Shown: one piece after another, positions 14,269 to 22,791 of the stretch | How the letters are laid out: each line of letters opens with the position of its first letter | How positions within the stretch are numbered: the first letter of the stretch is position 1 | Assembly (NCBI GenBank): GCA_964250215.1 | Contig: CAXUEX010000008.1 | Coordinates: 1-39,463 of the forward strand | Length of the DNA stretch: 39,463 nt | Direction: 5' to 3' | Source of the DNA: DAIDJM01 sp964250215 | Lineage (GTDB): Bacteria > Pseudomonadota > Alphaproteobacteria > Acetobacterales > Acetobacteraceae | Made by a program: the position numbers and the translations under genes | The notes under the pieces: model-generated | What the model was told of the DNA's origin: nothing | Database searches by the model: none | The model's input: only the letters and a program-made list of their open reading frames with translations

Positions 14269-15408
14269 ATCTTGCTTCCCTTGCCGCTCCGCGCACCCCT
14301 TGAGAAACCCCTCCAGCGTCGTATGAAAATCCGGCTCATCGAGCAGAAACGCATCGTGCCCGCGATCCGTCTCGATTTCCACGAAGCTCACATTGGCCGC
14401 CGCACGGTTCAGCGCGCGGGCCAAGGCGCGCATGCCGGCGGTTGGGAACAGCCAATCGGACGTGAAGGAGACCAGGCAGAAGCGCGTGCGGCTGCCGGCG
14501 AAAGCGCGGGCGAGATCGCCAGCGTGCTCGGCGGCGAGATCGAACCAATCCATGGCGCGCGTGACGGTGAGGTACGAGTTCGCATCGAAACGTTGCACGA
14601 AACTGCTGCCCTGGTGGCGCAGATAGGATTCCACTTCGAACATGTCGTCGAACAGCGTGCTGCGCGCGGCGTCGCCCTGCATGCGGGTGCGTCGGCCGAA
14701 TTTTCGCGTAAGCGCGGCTTCGGAAAGGTAGGTGATGTGCGCCATCATGCGGGCCACGGCCAGGCCGCGCGCCGGCGTTTCGCCGGTGGCGTGGTATTTT
14801 CCATCGTGCCAGTGCGGGTCGCCGAAAATCGCCTGGCGGCTGACTTCGTTGAACGCAATGTTCTGCGCGGAATGGTAGGCGGCGGTGGCGATCGGCACGG
14901 CAGCGAACACGCGATCGGGGAAGCGTGCGGCCCACTCCAGCGCTTGCATGCCGCCCATCGATCCGCCCACCACACAGAACAGGCGCGCGATGCCCAGCCG
15001 CTGGATCAACTGCGCCTGCGCCTGCACCATGTCGCCGATCGTGATCGGCGGGAAATCGGTGCCCCAGAGCGTGCCGTCGGCGCGCAAGCTGGCCGGGCCG
15101 GTGGACCCCATGCAGCCGCCCAGCACGTTGCTGCAGATCACGAAATAGCGGTCGGTGTCGATGGCCCGGCTGGGGCCCACCACGGCATCCCACCAGCCGG
15201 GCTTGCCGGTGATGGGATGTGGCTCGGCAAGATATTGGTCGCCGGTGAGCGCGTGGCACACGAGCACGGCGTTGCTGCGGCTCGGGTTCAGCTTGCCATA
15301 GGTGCGATAGGCGAGATCGAAGCTGGGCAGCGCCTGGCCGCATTCCAGATGCAGCGGTTCGGCGAAGCGCTCCACGGGATGTTCGATGTCGGTGGCGGCG
15401 CGATCCAT
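14257..15408 (-). CDS. metX: Homoserine O-acyltransferase (MetX)
   Basis: Alpha/beta-hydrolase enzyme acylating homoserine, the first committed step of methionine synthesis; cytoplasmic. The nucleophile elbow is VVGGSMGGMQALEW (Ser150); the acid and base are near FTSDWLFPT and DRGHDAFLLD. Other landmarks: VLVCHALTGDQYLAE, GWWDAVVGPSRAID, NVLGGCMGSTGP. 383 aa is normal. MetX proteins paired with MetW in proteobacteria can use acetyl- or succinyl-CoA; the sequence alone does not settle it for me. The start ATG at 15408 is followed by the conserved DIEHPVERFAEPLHLECG. The 3' end runs into a dispersed repeat. Divergent from hisC over 83 bp containing a 16-bp palindrome. Confidence 0.95.
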   Translation of the reverse strand: MDRAATDIEHPVERFAEPLHLECGQALPSFDLAYRTYGKLNPSRSNAVLVCHALTGDQYLAEPHPITGKPGWWDAVVGPSRAIDTDRYFVICSNVLGGCMGSTGPASLRADGTLWGTDFPPITIGDMVQAQAQLIQRLGIARLFCVVGGSMGGMQALEWAARFPDRVFAAVPIATAAYHSAQNIAFNEVSRQAIFGDPHWHDGKYHATGETPARGLAVARMMAHITYLSEAALTRKFGRRTRMQGDAARSTLFDDMFEVESYLRHQGSSFVQRFDANSYLTVTRAMDWFDLAAEHAGDLARAFAGSRTRFCLVSFTSDWLFPTAGMRALARALNRAAANVSFVEIETDRGHDAFLLDEPDFHTTLEGFLKGCAERQGKQDVLS

Positions 15409-15441
15409 GCAGCGGCGCTTTGCCCTCGCGCCCCGGCGCTG

Positions 15442-15457
15442 GCAAGCCGCGGCTTGC
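15442..15457. promoter_or_regulatory. Perfect 16-bp palindrome midway between metX and hisC
   Basis: GCAAGCCGCGGCTTGC. Its centre (15449.5) is almost exactly equidistant from the metX start (15408) and the hisC start (15492). Perfect symmetry in a divergent promoter region suggests an operator shared by both genes. No known regulator motif is recognised. Confidence 0.4.
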
Positions 15458-15491
15458 GCCCACATCGCGCCGGCGCCAGAACACGGGCGCC

Positions 15492-16583
15492 ATGCCGCCC
15501 CGCCCCCGCCCTGGAATCCTCGCCATCGAGCCTTATGCCCCGGGCATTTCCCGCCTTACCGGCGTGGAGCGCGTGATCAAGCTTTCGTCCAACGAGGGTG
15601 CGTTCGGTGCGCCGCCGGGGGCGGTGAGGGCCGTGCAGCAGGCGGCCGACCGCTATCATCGTTATCCCGACGGCGGGGCGCACCGGCTGCGCCATGCCAT
15701 TGGCGCGCGGTTTGGGCTGGATGCGGAGCGGATCGTGTGCGGCGCGGGATCGGACGATCTGCTGTTTTTGCTGTGCCACATCTATGGCGGCCCCGGCACC
15801 GAGCTGATCATGACGGCGCACGGGTTTTCGATCTACGAAATCGCGGCGCAGCTTGCCGGCGGCCGCGTAATGAAAGTTCCGGAGACGAATCTGACGGCCG
15901 ATGTGGACGCGATACTGGCGGCCGTTACGCCGAAAACCACCAGCGTGTTTCTGGCCAATCCGAACAACCCGACGGGGACATTTCTTTCCACCGCCGAAAC
16001 TGCGCGGCTGCGGCGCGGGTTGCCGGAACATGTGCTGCTGGTGCTGGATGCGGCCTATGCCGAGTATCTCGATCGGCCGGATTACGATCCGGGGACGGCG
16101 CTGGTGGATGCCGGCGAGAACACCGTGATGACGCGGACGTTTTCGAAGATGTTCGGGCTTGGCGGCTTGCGGCTGGGCTGGGCGTATGCGCCGGCCGGGA
16201 TCGTGGATGTGCTGCACCGGGCGCGCGCGCCGTTCAATGTTTCTCTGCCGGCGCATGAGGCCGGGATTGCGGCGCTGGCGGAAGCGGGATGGGTGGAAAA
16301 GAGCCGGGCGCACAACGCGGCGGAGCGCGCGCGCGTGACGCAGGCGCTGGGCCGCGCGGGGATTCGCGTGCATCCGAGCGAAGCGAATTTCGTGCTCGCC
16401 GATTTCGGCACGCCGGCCGGCGCGGCCGATGCGGATGCGCAACTGCGTACGCGCGGCGTGATCGTGCGGCGCGTGGGCGGTTACGGGTTGCCGCATTGCC
16501 TGCGCATCACGATCGGGCTGGCCGAGGAGAACGACGCGATGCTGGCGGCGCTGCTGGAGCCCGCGCTCGCGGCGCATGGCTGA
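15492..16583 (+). CDS. hisC: Histidinol-phosphate aminotransferase
   Basis: Fold type I PLP aminotransferase for histidine synthesis; in alphaproteobacteria the hisC copy next to tyrA often also serves aromatic amino acid transamination. Signatures: IKLSSNEGAFGAPP, YHRYPDGGAHRLR, GAGSDDLLFLLCH, FLANPNNPTGTF, LDAAYAEYLD, and the PLP lysine Lys219 in TFSKMFGLGGLRLGW. 363 aa, normal length. The ATG at 15492 (MPPRPRPGILAIEPYAPG) fits the usual N-terminus. The 3' end overlaps tyrA by 8 bp, giving translational coupling. Confidence 0.95.
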   Translation: MPPRPRPGILAIEPYAPGISRLTGVERVIKLSSNEGAFGAPPGAVRAVQQAADRYHRYPDGGAHRLRHAIGARFGLDAERIVCGAGSDDLLFLLCHIYGGPGTELIMTAHGFSIYEIAAQLAGGRVMKVPETNLTADVDAILAAVTPKTTSVFLANPNNPTGTFLSTAETARLRRGLPEHVLLVLDAAYAEYLDRPDYDPGTALVDAGENTVMTRTFSKMFGLGGLRLGWAYAPAGIVDVLHRARAPFNVSLPAHEAGIAALAEAGWVEKSRAHNAAERARVTQALGRAGIRVHPSEANFVLADFGTPAGAADADAQLRTRGVIVRRVGGYGLPHCLRITIGLAEENDAMLAALLEPALAAHG

Positions 16584-17463
16584 AAAGCTGTTCCAGCGCC
16601 TGGCGCTGATCGGGCTCGGGCTGATCGGCAGCTCCATCGCGCGGGCGGCGCGGCGGCGCGACGACATTGCGGCGGAACTGGTGGCGTGCGACCGGGACGC
16701 CGATGTGCGCGCGCGTGTGGCGGAACTGGGGATTGCGGACCGTGTGGAAGCGGATGCGGCGCGCGCGGTGGCGGGCGCCGATTGCGTGATCCTGTGCGTG
16801 CCGGTGGGCGCGTTCACCGACATCGCGGGCAAGATCGCCCCGGCGCTGATGCCGGGCGCGGTGGTCTCAGACGTGGGATCGACGAAGCTGAGCGTGCTGC
16901 GCGACGTGGCGCCGCTGCTGCCGGCGCATGTGCATTTCGTGCCCGCGCATCCTCTGGCGGGCACGGAACATTCCGGTCCGGATGCGGGTTTTGCCGAGCT
17001 GTTCGAAGGGCGGTGGAGCCTGATCACGCCGCCGCCCGGCGCCAATGCGGCGGCGGTGGCGCAAATCGAGCGGATGTGGACGCGGTTCGGGTCGATGGTG
17101 GAAGTAATGGACCCGGCGCATCACGACCGGGTGCTGGCGATTGTGAGTCACCTGCCGCATCTGATCGCGTTCACCATCTGCGGCACGGCCGACGACCTGG
17201 CGGACGAGACGCGGCAGCAGGTGCTCAAGTTTTCCGCCACCGGCTTCCGCGATTTCACCCGCATCGCGGCGAGCGATCCGGAAATGTGGCGCGACGTGTT
17301 CCTGAACAATCGCGAGGCGCTGCTGGAGATGCTGGCGCGCTTCACCGAGGACGCGCAGGCGATGGCGCGCGCCGTGCGGTGGGGGGATGCGGCCTATATC
17401 GAGGACAGAATACGGCGTGGGCGTGTGATCCGGCGGTCGCTCATCGAGTTGAAGCAGGCATAA
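16576..17463 (+). CDS. tyrA: Prephenate/arogenate dehydrogenase (TyrA family)
   Basis: NAD(P)-dependent oxidative decarboxylase for tyrosine synthesis. Rossmann motif GLGLIGSS (residues 13-20) is followed by VACDRDADVRARV. Family motifs: VVSDVGSTKLSVL, VPAHPLAGTEHSGPDAG, EVMDPAHHDRVLAIVSHLPHL, and FRDFTRIAASDPEMWRDVFLNN. 295 aa, with no chorismate mutase or ACT domain, so this is the compact cyclohexadienyl dehydrogenase type. Cofactor and substrate preference (prephenate or arogenate) are not decided by what I can see. It overlaps hisC by 8 bp and ends before a strong hairpin. Confidence 0.94.
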   Translation: MAEKLFQRLALIGLGLIGSSIARAARRRDDIAAELVACDRDADVRARVAELGIADRVEADAARAVAGADCVILCVPVGAFTDIAGKIAPALMPGAVVSDVGSTKLSVLRDVAPLLPAHVHFVPAHPLAGTEHSGPDAGFAELFEGRWSLITPPPGANAAAVAQIERMWTRFGSMVEVMDPAHHDRVLAIVSHLPHLIAFTICGTADDLADETRQQVLKFSATGFRDFTRIAASDPEMWRDVFLNNREALLEMLARFTEDAQAMARAVRWGDAAYIEDRIRRGRVIRRSLIELKQA

Positions 17464-17506
17464 GGCGCGTGCCTCGCCCGGGCTCTGCTCCGGCACCCCG
17501 CTGGGG

Positions 17507-17545
17507 GCCGCACCGGGACGGCGTCCGGCGCAGCCCCGGTGCGGC
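17507..17545. terminator. Hairpin between convergent tyrA and fasciclin genes
   Basis: GCCGCACCGGG and CCCGGTGCGGC form a perfect 11-bp stem with a 17-nt loop. It sits in the 89-bp gap between two convergent genes, 43 bp after the tyrA stop and 7 bp before the fasciclin stop. No U-tract on either side; probably a bidirectional terminator. Confidence 0.6.
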
Positions 17546-17552
17546 ACGCCGG

Positions 17553-18110
17553 TTACGGCAGCAGCACGTGGTCGATCACGTGAATCACGCCGTTCGATTG
17601 ATAGACGTCCGCAATGGTGACAGTCGCGACATCACCCTTCGTATCGGTGACCGCGATCCTGCCGGCCATCGGCATCGTCAGCGTGAGCGGCTCGCCTTGC
17701 ACGGTGGTGAGCGTGGCCTTGCCGCCGCCGGCGGTGATCTCGGCCGCCAGCTTTTTCGAATCCAGCGTGCCGGGCACGACGTGGTACGTCAGGACTTTCA
17801 CCAGCATCGGCTTGTTCGCGGGCTTGAGCAGCGTAGCAACCGTACCCGCCGGCAACGCGTCGAACGCCTCGTTCGTCGGCGCGAACACGGTGAACGGACC
17901 GGGCCCGGAGAGTGTATCGACCAGGCCGGCCGCCTTCACCGCCGCCACGAGCGTGGTGTGGTCCTTCGAATGCACGGCGTTCTGAACGATGTTCCGTTGT
18001 GGATACATCGCGGCACCGCCCACCATCGGGTCGGCCGCAAATGCCGCGTGGCCCGCGAGCAGCAGCGCGGCTGAAAGGGCAATACATAGTCGGCTGAAGG
18101 TCTTCATCAT
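17553..18110 (-). CDS. Secreted fasciclin (FAS1) domain protein (185 aa)
   Basis: Signal peptide MMKTFSRLCIALSAALLLAGHAAFA, cleaved before ADPMVGG. A single FAS1 domain follows: NAVHSKDHTTLVAAVKAAGLV, GPGPFTVFAPTNEAFDALP (the H1 motif), VLTYHVVPGTLDS (the YH motif), and VYQSNGVIHVIDHVLLP (H2). FAS1 proteins are periplasmic or extracellular adhesion or binding modules. Start at 18110 or the adjacent ATG at 18107; GAGAGAG precedes both. It is separated by 111 bp from the ACP gene upstream, so it is probably an independent unit. Confidence 0.94.
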   Translation of the reverse strand: MMKTFSRLCIALSAALLLAGHAAFAADPMVGGAAMYPQRNIVQNAVHSKDHTTLVAAVKAAGLVDTLSGPGPFTVFAPTNEAFDALPAGTVATLLKPANKPMLVKVLTYHVVPGTLDSKKLAAEITAGGGKATLTTVQGEPLTLTMPMAGRIAVTDTKGDVATVTIADVYQSNGVIHVIDHVLLP

Positions 18111-18221
18111 CTCTCTCTTCGGTTGGGCCGCGGTGATCCCGCTATGGCCCCTTACGAAGGAAGGATGTGGATCGGATGCAAAAATTCGCGCCGCAGCGCG
18201 TCGGTGAGCCCAGCCACGCGG

Positions 18222-18476
18222 TTACGTGGCCTTCTTCCTGGCGATCGTGTTCGCGAGATCGCCGACGTTCCCCAGACTGTCGATCTCCTTGGTGGTGAGT
18301 TTGAAGCCGAAGCGCTCCTCAACCGCGATCATGATTTCGATCTGCTTGAAACTGTCCCAGCCCGGAACCTCGGCCGCCGAAAGCTCTGGCGTGAGGCGCA
18401 TGTCGTCGCGCAGGAACACGTCGTTGAAAATCTCCGTCAGCGCCTCGTAGATCGCTGCGTCGGCCGTCGCGCTCAT
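18222..18476 (-). CDS. Acyl carrier protein paired with FkbH-like enzyme (84 aa)
   Basis: Small acidic helical protein with the phosphopantetheine site in PGWDSFKQIEIMIAVEERFGF (Ser42); 'DSF' replaces the fatty-acid ACP 'DSL', common in dedicated secondary ACPs. It starts 4 bp after the FkbH-like gene stop, so the two are translationally linked. This arrangement matches known glyceryl-ACP systems in which FkbH loads a C3 unit from 1,3-bisphosphoglycerate on a partner ACP. No ketosynthase, acyltransferase or further tailoring enzyme lies nearby, so the fate of the acyl unit is unknown. Confidence 0.9.
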   Translation of the reverse strand: MSATADAAIYEALTEIFNDVFLRDDMRLTPELSAAEVPGWDSFKQIEIMIAVEERFGFKLTTKEIDSLGNVGDLANTIARKKAT

Positions 18477-18480
18477 TGCC

Positions 18481-20361
18481 CTATCCTTCCACCACTTCGA
18501 TGAAAGTTGGCGCGGGCGAGAAACTTGTCAAATCCAGCACCGCGCGGCTTGCTCCGTCTGGCTCGCGTGCAATCACGGCGAAGCCCAGCTTTTCGTAATG
18601 ATCGCGCACCATGCCGTTTTTCTTCGTCGGCAGGTATTCGCCGAGCAGCCGCTTCGCCCCCATCGCGGTCGCGGCCTCGGCCACCAGGTTCAACGTGGTG
18701 GCCTCCACCTGCCGGCCGAGCACGCGGCAACTCATCAACCACGTATCGATCATAACCTCTTCGGGCGCGGTGCGACAGCCAATGACGATTGCGATGATGC
18801 CGTTGTCGCCGAACCGGTCGGTCAGCCGGATCTGCAAGCCGAACCAATCGGGATCGGCCATCATGCGGCCCACATCGGGATCGGCGTGGCGGCGGGTGGT
18901 GAGGTTGAACTGGTTGGTCTTGTTGATGAGCTGAACGATGCGCTGCCGCCCCAGCTCGTCGAACCGGCGCCACACCATGCGCATCTCCAGGCCGCGCAAA
19001 TACCCTGCCATGTCGGTGGCGCTGGCCCGCAGCGCCTCGCGCGCGCGGTTCTCCTGATACTGGCCCGTGCGTTCCCGATCCTCCTCGGTAATGCGCAAAC
19101 TCTCGAAATAACCGGCATCTGCCAGCACCTGCGGCACCAGCGCCGGATCGTCCGGCACTTCGGGCACCGCCACCATCGGCAATTCCTGGCGCACCAGGTT
19201 GCGCTCGAATGGATTGTCATCCAGGAACACCAGCGAATCGAGCCCGATATTCAGCTCGGCCGCAATCGCGCGGATGTTCGCCGCCTTGTCGTTCCAATCC
19301 GCGCGGAAGCTCGCGATATCGCCGCGCCGCAGCACCATCTCGGGGTGCTTGTCGAACGGTTCCAGCGCGTTCGCCTCGTCGTTCTTGCTGCTCACGGCCA
19401 GGATCACGCCGCGCCGCGCCAGGTCGCGCGCGTATTCCTGAACCGCAACAAAACCCTCGCCCAGCGCGCTGCCCTGGCCGATCACGATGCCCTCCAGCCC
19501 GTCATCGCCCACCACGCCGCCCCATAGCGTGTTGTCCAGATCCAGCACCAGGCATTTGTACGAGCGTCCTTGCCGCGCCGCCATCAGCCTGCCCACAAGG
19601 TCGCCATAGGATGGCGATTGCGCCGGCGAAATCTCCTGCTTCGATCGGTGCCACAGCGCCGGATCGTGCCACGTGGCCATGCCGTCCCGCCGCGCCGCTG
19701 CCGCCACATCCAGCAAATCGATGCCCTCCGCTTCCGCCGCTTCCCGGATAGCGGTGTTCAAGCGTGCCACGAAGGCGGATTTCGATGCCGGCAGCCGGTG
19801 TTCGTTGTTGCCGAGCAGCGCCGGGAACACGTCCAGCACGGTCTGTTGCAGCACGCTCGCGCCGAACGCCTCGCGCGCCAGCCTCCAGCACTGGCGCAGC
19901 CTATCGAGCGCCTCGGCAAGCGCCCGTTCCGCATCCGCGGCCGCGGTGCCGGCAAGCCCTTGTGCCAGATGCCGCGCATCGAAGGCGAACAGCACCGTGT
20001 CGGGCTGGAATGCGTGCAGTCCGGAGCCGCGATCATGCAATTCCTGCAGGTATTGGCCGTATTCGTTTTCGTAAGTCGAAACGGCGATGTTCCGCCGCAG
20101 CGCGGCCACGCGAATGCCCGCATGCAGATGCGCCATCGTGGAGCTGCCGAGAATCGCGAGTCGCACCGGTTTCGTGCCGGTTTGCGGCACGGCGCCGTTG
20201 CCGCGCTTGCGCACCAGCTCGTCCAACGCGTTGGTGCGCGTGAAATCCAGCCGGGCGTTCGCCAGCCGCACCGCATCGGGCCAGATATCGCCGTCGCGCG
20301 CCATCAGCGCGCGAAAATCAAGGCGCCAGTTGGGGGGCTCGGGAAGCCAGTGAAGCTGCAT
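18481..20361 (-). CDS. FkbH-like HAD-superfamily protein (626 aa)
   Basis: Three regions. Residues about 60-260 are the FkbH N-terminal domain (VRLAILGSSTMAHLHAG, QPDTVLFAFDARHL). Residues about 268-430 are a HAD phosphatase-type domain with nucleophile Asp274 in LVLDLDNTLWGGVVGDDG and KNDEANALEPF, FLDDNPFERNLV. Residues about 460-620 are a GNAT-like acyltransferase domain (INKTNQFNLTTRR, DRFGDNGIIAIVIG, EYLPTKKNGMVRDHYEKLGF). FkbH enzymes transfer a glyceryl or related unit to an ACP. The start at 20361 (MQLHWLPEPPNWRLDF) has AGGT 7-8 nt upstream. It leads directly into its ACP gene. Confidence 0.9.
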   Translation of the reverse strand: MQLHWLPEPPNWRLDFRALMARDGDIWPDAVRLANARLDFTRTNALDELVRKRGNGAVPQTGTKPVRLAILGSSTMAHLHAGIRVAALRRNIAVSTYENEYGQYLQELHDRGSGLHAFQPDTVLFAFDARHLAQGLAGTAAADAERALAEALDRLRQCWRLAREAFGASVLQQTVLDVFPALLGNNEHRLPASKSAFVARLNTAIREAAEAEGIDLLDVAAAARRDGMATWHDPALWHRSKQEISPAQSPSYGDLVGRLMAARQGRSYKCLVLDLDNTLWGGVVGDDGLEGIVIGQGSALGEGFVAVQEYARDLARRGVILAVSSKNDEANALEPFDKHPEMVLRRGDIASFRADWNDKAANIRAIAAELNIGLDSLVFLDDNPFERNLVRQELPMVAVPEVPDDPALVPQVLADAGYFESLRITEEDRERTGQYQENRAREALRASATDMAGYLRGLEMRMVWRRFDELGRQRIVQLINKTNQFNLTTRRHADPDVGRMMADPDWFGLQIRLTDRFGDNGIIAIVIGCRTAPEEVMIDTWLMSCRVLGRQVEATTLNLVAEAATAMGAKRLLGEYLPTKKNGMVRDHYEKLGFAVIAREPDGASRAVLDLTSFSPAPTFIEVVEG

Positions 20362-20427
20362 TCTAAACCTGCGATGACGCGCCTTGTGCCCCCGTGGGCT
20401 GCGCCCGCCCCACGTCTCCGGTCAAGC

Positions 20428-21810
20428 TCAAACCGATTGCAGATACGCGTCGTATTCCACGTCGGTCACGCGCCGGCGGAATTCGTTCTGTTCCTGCCAC
20501 TTCGTCGCGGCGAACAGCTTCTGGTAGGCCGTGCCGAGATACTCGGCCATCGCCGCGCTGGCCTCAAACGCGTCCAACGCGTCGTCCCAGTTGAACGGCA
20601 GCGCCGGATGGCCCTCGCGCGCTTCGCCCTGCACCGGGCGCGGCGGCTCCATTTCGCGGCGCAGCCCGTGCAGCGCGCCAGCCAGAATGCCCGCCACCGC
20701 CAGATACGGGTTGCAATCGGCGCCGGCCACCCGGTGCTCCACGCGCGTCGCCTGCCCGGCGGTAATCACCCGGATTGCGGCCGTGCGGTTGTCGAAGCCC
20801 CAGGTGATGTTGGTGGGTGCGTGCGTGCCGGGGCATAGCCGGCGATACGAATTGGCGTGCGGCGCCATCAACAGCATCGCATCCGCCATGGTGGCCATCA
20901 TGCCGCCCACCACGTGCCGCAGCCGCGCGCTGGGCGCGCCGTCCGGTTCGGCCATGATGTTGCGGCCATCCCGATCCAATACCGACATGTGCACGTGCAT
21001 GCCGCTGCCGGCCAGATGGCCGTAGGGTTTGGCCATGAAGGTGGCGTCCCAGCCGTGCCGCCGCGCCACGCCCTTCACGATGCGCTTCAGCAGGAACGCA
21101 TGGTCGGCGGCGGCCAACGCATCGGGCACGTGCTTCAGGTTCACCTCATACTGGCCGGGCCCGTTCTCCCGCACCACCGTATCGGCCGGCAGGTTCTGCG
21201 CCTCGCAGGCCGCAAAGATGTCGGCCAGAACCGGCTCGAAACTGTGCAGCTCGGCGATCGAGAGCACCTGCGTCTGCCAGCCCTGCCAGCGCCCTTCGCT
21301 GGAGGCGGGCGGGGAGACCGGGTCGCGCGGCGTGCGGCGCTTGTCGATCAGGTAGAATTCCAGCTCGGTCGCCACCACCGGCGTGAGCCCGGCTTCGGCG
21401 AAGAAGCCCAGCACCCGGGCCAGCACCTGGCGCGGATCGCCATAGAACGGCGTGCCGTCCTGCTCACGCATGTGCAACAGCACCTGCGTGGTCGGCCGCG
21501 TGAGCCACGTCACCGGCAGCAGCGAACCGGGCACCGGCAGACAGATGCCGTCGGGGTCGCCGGTGCCCACCGCCAGTCCGGCCTCTACCACGTCGCAGCC
21601 CCAAACATCCAGCGCATACACGCTGCGCGGCAATGCGATGCCTTTGCGCATCACCTCGTCGGTGCGGTCGGCGGGCACCCATTTGCCGCGGGCGATGCCG
21701 TTCACATCCACCACGAAGGCTTCCAGCACCGCGGAGGCCTTCTTGCCGGGCGCGGCCCCGGCGTGTCGGCTCACCTGGTCCATGGCTGAAGCATGTGGCA
21801 CCGGCGCCAT
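20428..21810 (-). CDS. Glutamine synthetase family protein, PuuA-like (460 aa)
   Basis: GS-fold ligase resembling gamma-glutamylputrescine synthetase and related gamma-glutamyl amine ligases. Seen: VDVNGIARGKWVPAD, ELEFYLIDKRRTPRDP, ENGPGQYEVNLKH, KPYGHLAGSGMHVHMSVLD, NSYRRLCPGTHAPTNITWG and RVEHRVAGADCNPYLAVAGILAG. The adenylylation loop of true GlnA is not visible. Its ATG overlaps the stop of the PuuD-like gene as TAATG, so the pair is coupled and probably works on the same amine: ligate glutamate to it, then hydrolyse the product later. The actual amine (putrescine, ethanolamine or other) cannot be told. Confidence 0.88.
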   Translation of the reverse strand: MAPVPHASAMDQVSRHAGAAPGKKASAVLEAFVVDVNGIARGKWVPADRTDEVMRKGIALPRSVYALDVWGCDVVEAGLAVGTGDPDGICLPVPGSLLPVTWLTRPTTQVLLHMREQDGTPFYGDPRQVLARVLGFFAEAGLTPVVATELEFYLIDKRRTPRDPVSPPASSEGRWQGWQTQVLSIAELHSFEPVLADIFAACEAQNLPADTVVRENGPGQYEVNLKHVPDALAAADHAFLLKRIVKGVARRHGWDATFMAKPYGHLAGSGMHVHMSVLDRDGRNIMAEPDGAPSARLRHVVGGMMATMADAMLLMAPHANSYRRLCPGTHAPTNITWGFDNRTAAIRVITAGQATRVEHRVAGADCNPYLAVAGILAGALHGLRREMEPPRPVQGEAREGHPALPFNWDDALDAFEASAAMAEYLGTAYQKLFAATKWQEQNEFRRRVTDVEYDAYLQSV

Positions 21811-22625
21811 TACACGTCCATCACGGCCAGGTTGGTGGCTCGCATGCGCCGGGCGCGGCGGAAGGCCCGAGCGGCGGCACCGAAAGCCCGGAATATGGCG
21901 AGCGAAACCGAATCGTCGCGGAATTGCCATTCCGGGTGCCATTGCACGCCCAGCACGAAATTCTCGCCCTGCAGCCGGAATGCCTCGATCAACCCGTCCG
22001 GCGCCACCGCGTCTCGCACCAGGCCTGGGGCGAGCTGGTCGATGCCCTGGCCGTGCAGCGAGTTCACGCGCGCGCGATCCTGGCCGGTGAACAGGTGCAA
22101 CATGCCGCCCGGGGCAAACGCCACCTCGTGCGCCGGTCCGTATTGCGTGCTGAGAGGCGCGTCGTGATCGTCGCGGTGGTCATTCAGGCCCGGCACCTCG
22201 TGCACCGCCTGATGCAGCGTGCCGCCCATGGCCACGTTGATTTCCTGAAAGCCGCGGCACACGCCCAGCACCGGCATGCCGCGCTCGATGGCGGCGCGGG
22301 CCAGCGTCAGGGCGATCTGGTCGCGCGCCCGGTCGGCGGGCGAGTTCGGATCGGCCAGGCTGGCGCCATACTGCGCGGGTTCGATGTTCGACAGCGCCCC
22401 ACCGAGGAACAGCCCATCGAGCCTATCCAGCGCGGCGGCGGCATCGTCGGGATCGGTCCACGCGGCGCCGGGCCGGTCGATGCGGGCCGGCAGCACCAGC
22501 GCGATCGCCTGCGCCCCCGCCGAGACGGCATCGAGGTATTTCTCCTGCACCGTATGCAGCCGGTGCGATCGGCCGTCATGCGTGTCGGCCACTACGCCGA
22601 TCAGGGGCTTCCCTTCGCGGATCAT
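21810..22625 (-). CDS. PuuD-like class I glutamine amidotransferase / gamma-glutamyl hydrolase (271 aa)
   Basis: Peptidase C26 family. Starts MIREGKPLIGVVADTHDGRSH. The catalytic triad is visible: Cys123 in VLGVCRGFQEINVAMGG, His230 and Glu232 in GVQWHPEWQF. The helper HEV and NSLHGQGID segments are as in gamma-glutamyl-GABA hydrolases. It is first in the operon; its TAA overlaps the ATG of the glutamine synthetase-like gene. Together they form the two ends of a gamma-glutamylated amine degradation route. The oxidase and aldehyde dehydrogenase of the classic Puu pathway are not in the window. Confidence 0.88.
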   Translation of the reverse strand: MIREGKPLIGVVADTHDGRSHRLHTVQEKYLDAVSAGAQAIALVLPARIDRPGAAWTDPDDAAAALDRLDGLFLGGALSNIEPAQYGASLADPNSPADRARDQIALTLARAAIERGMPVLGVCRGFQEINVAMGGTLHQAVHEVPGLNDHRDDHDAPLSTQYGPAHEVAFAPGGMLHLFTGQDRARVNSLHGQGIDQLAPGLVRDAVAPDGLIEAFRLQGENFVLGVQWHPEWQFRDDSVSLAIFRAFGAAARAFRRARRMRATNLAVMDV

Positions 22626-22695
22626 GCCCGATCTTTTAGCCGCGAACCGGCGAGGTAGGCCACAGCGCCGGCAGCCTTGTGTGCCAGGGAGACGC

Positions 22696-22738
22696 AAAAA
22701 ATCGTTCGTGCCGCAAAAAACGAGCGGGCTGTAAAAAA
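22696..22738. promoter_or_regulatory. Three spaced A6 tracts in a divergent intergenic region
   Basis: Runs of six A at 22696-22701, 22715-22720 and 22733-22738, spaced 19 and 18 bp apart. They are isolated in GC-rich surroundings, between the puuD-like gene (minus) and the unrecognised gene at 22792 (plus). Near-helical phasing suggests curved DNA or UP-element-like promoter boosting. Confidence 0.4.
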
Positions 22739-22791
22739 CTTGCTAACCAGCTTGCCGCATCCTGCCCCAGTCATTCTCGGAGAACGGAAAG

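Noticed and set aside
15409..15491. SAM-II-type riboswitch upstream of metX
   Set aside because: Many alphaproteobacteria have one, but the leader is only 83 bp, GC-rich, shared with divergent hisC and lacks the conserved SAM-II core.
16686..18074. Long open frame over tyrA and the fasciclin gene
   Set aside because: Out-of-frame shadow of tyrA continuing antisense through the fasciclin gene; no family resemblance.
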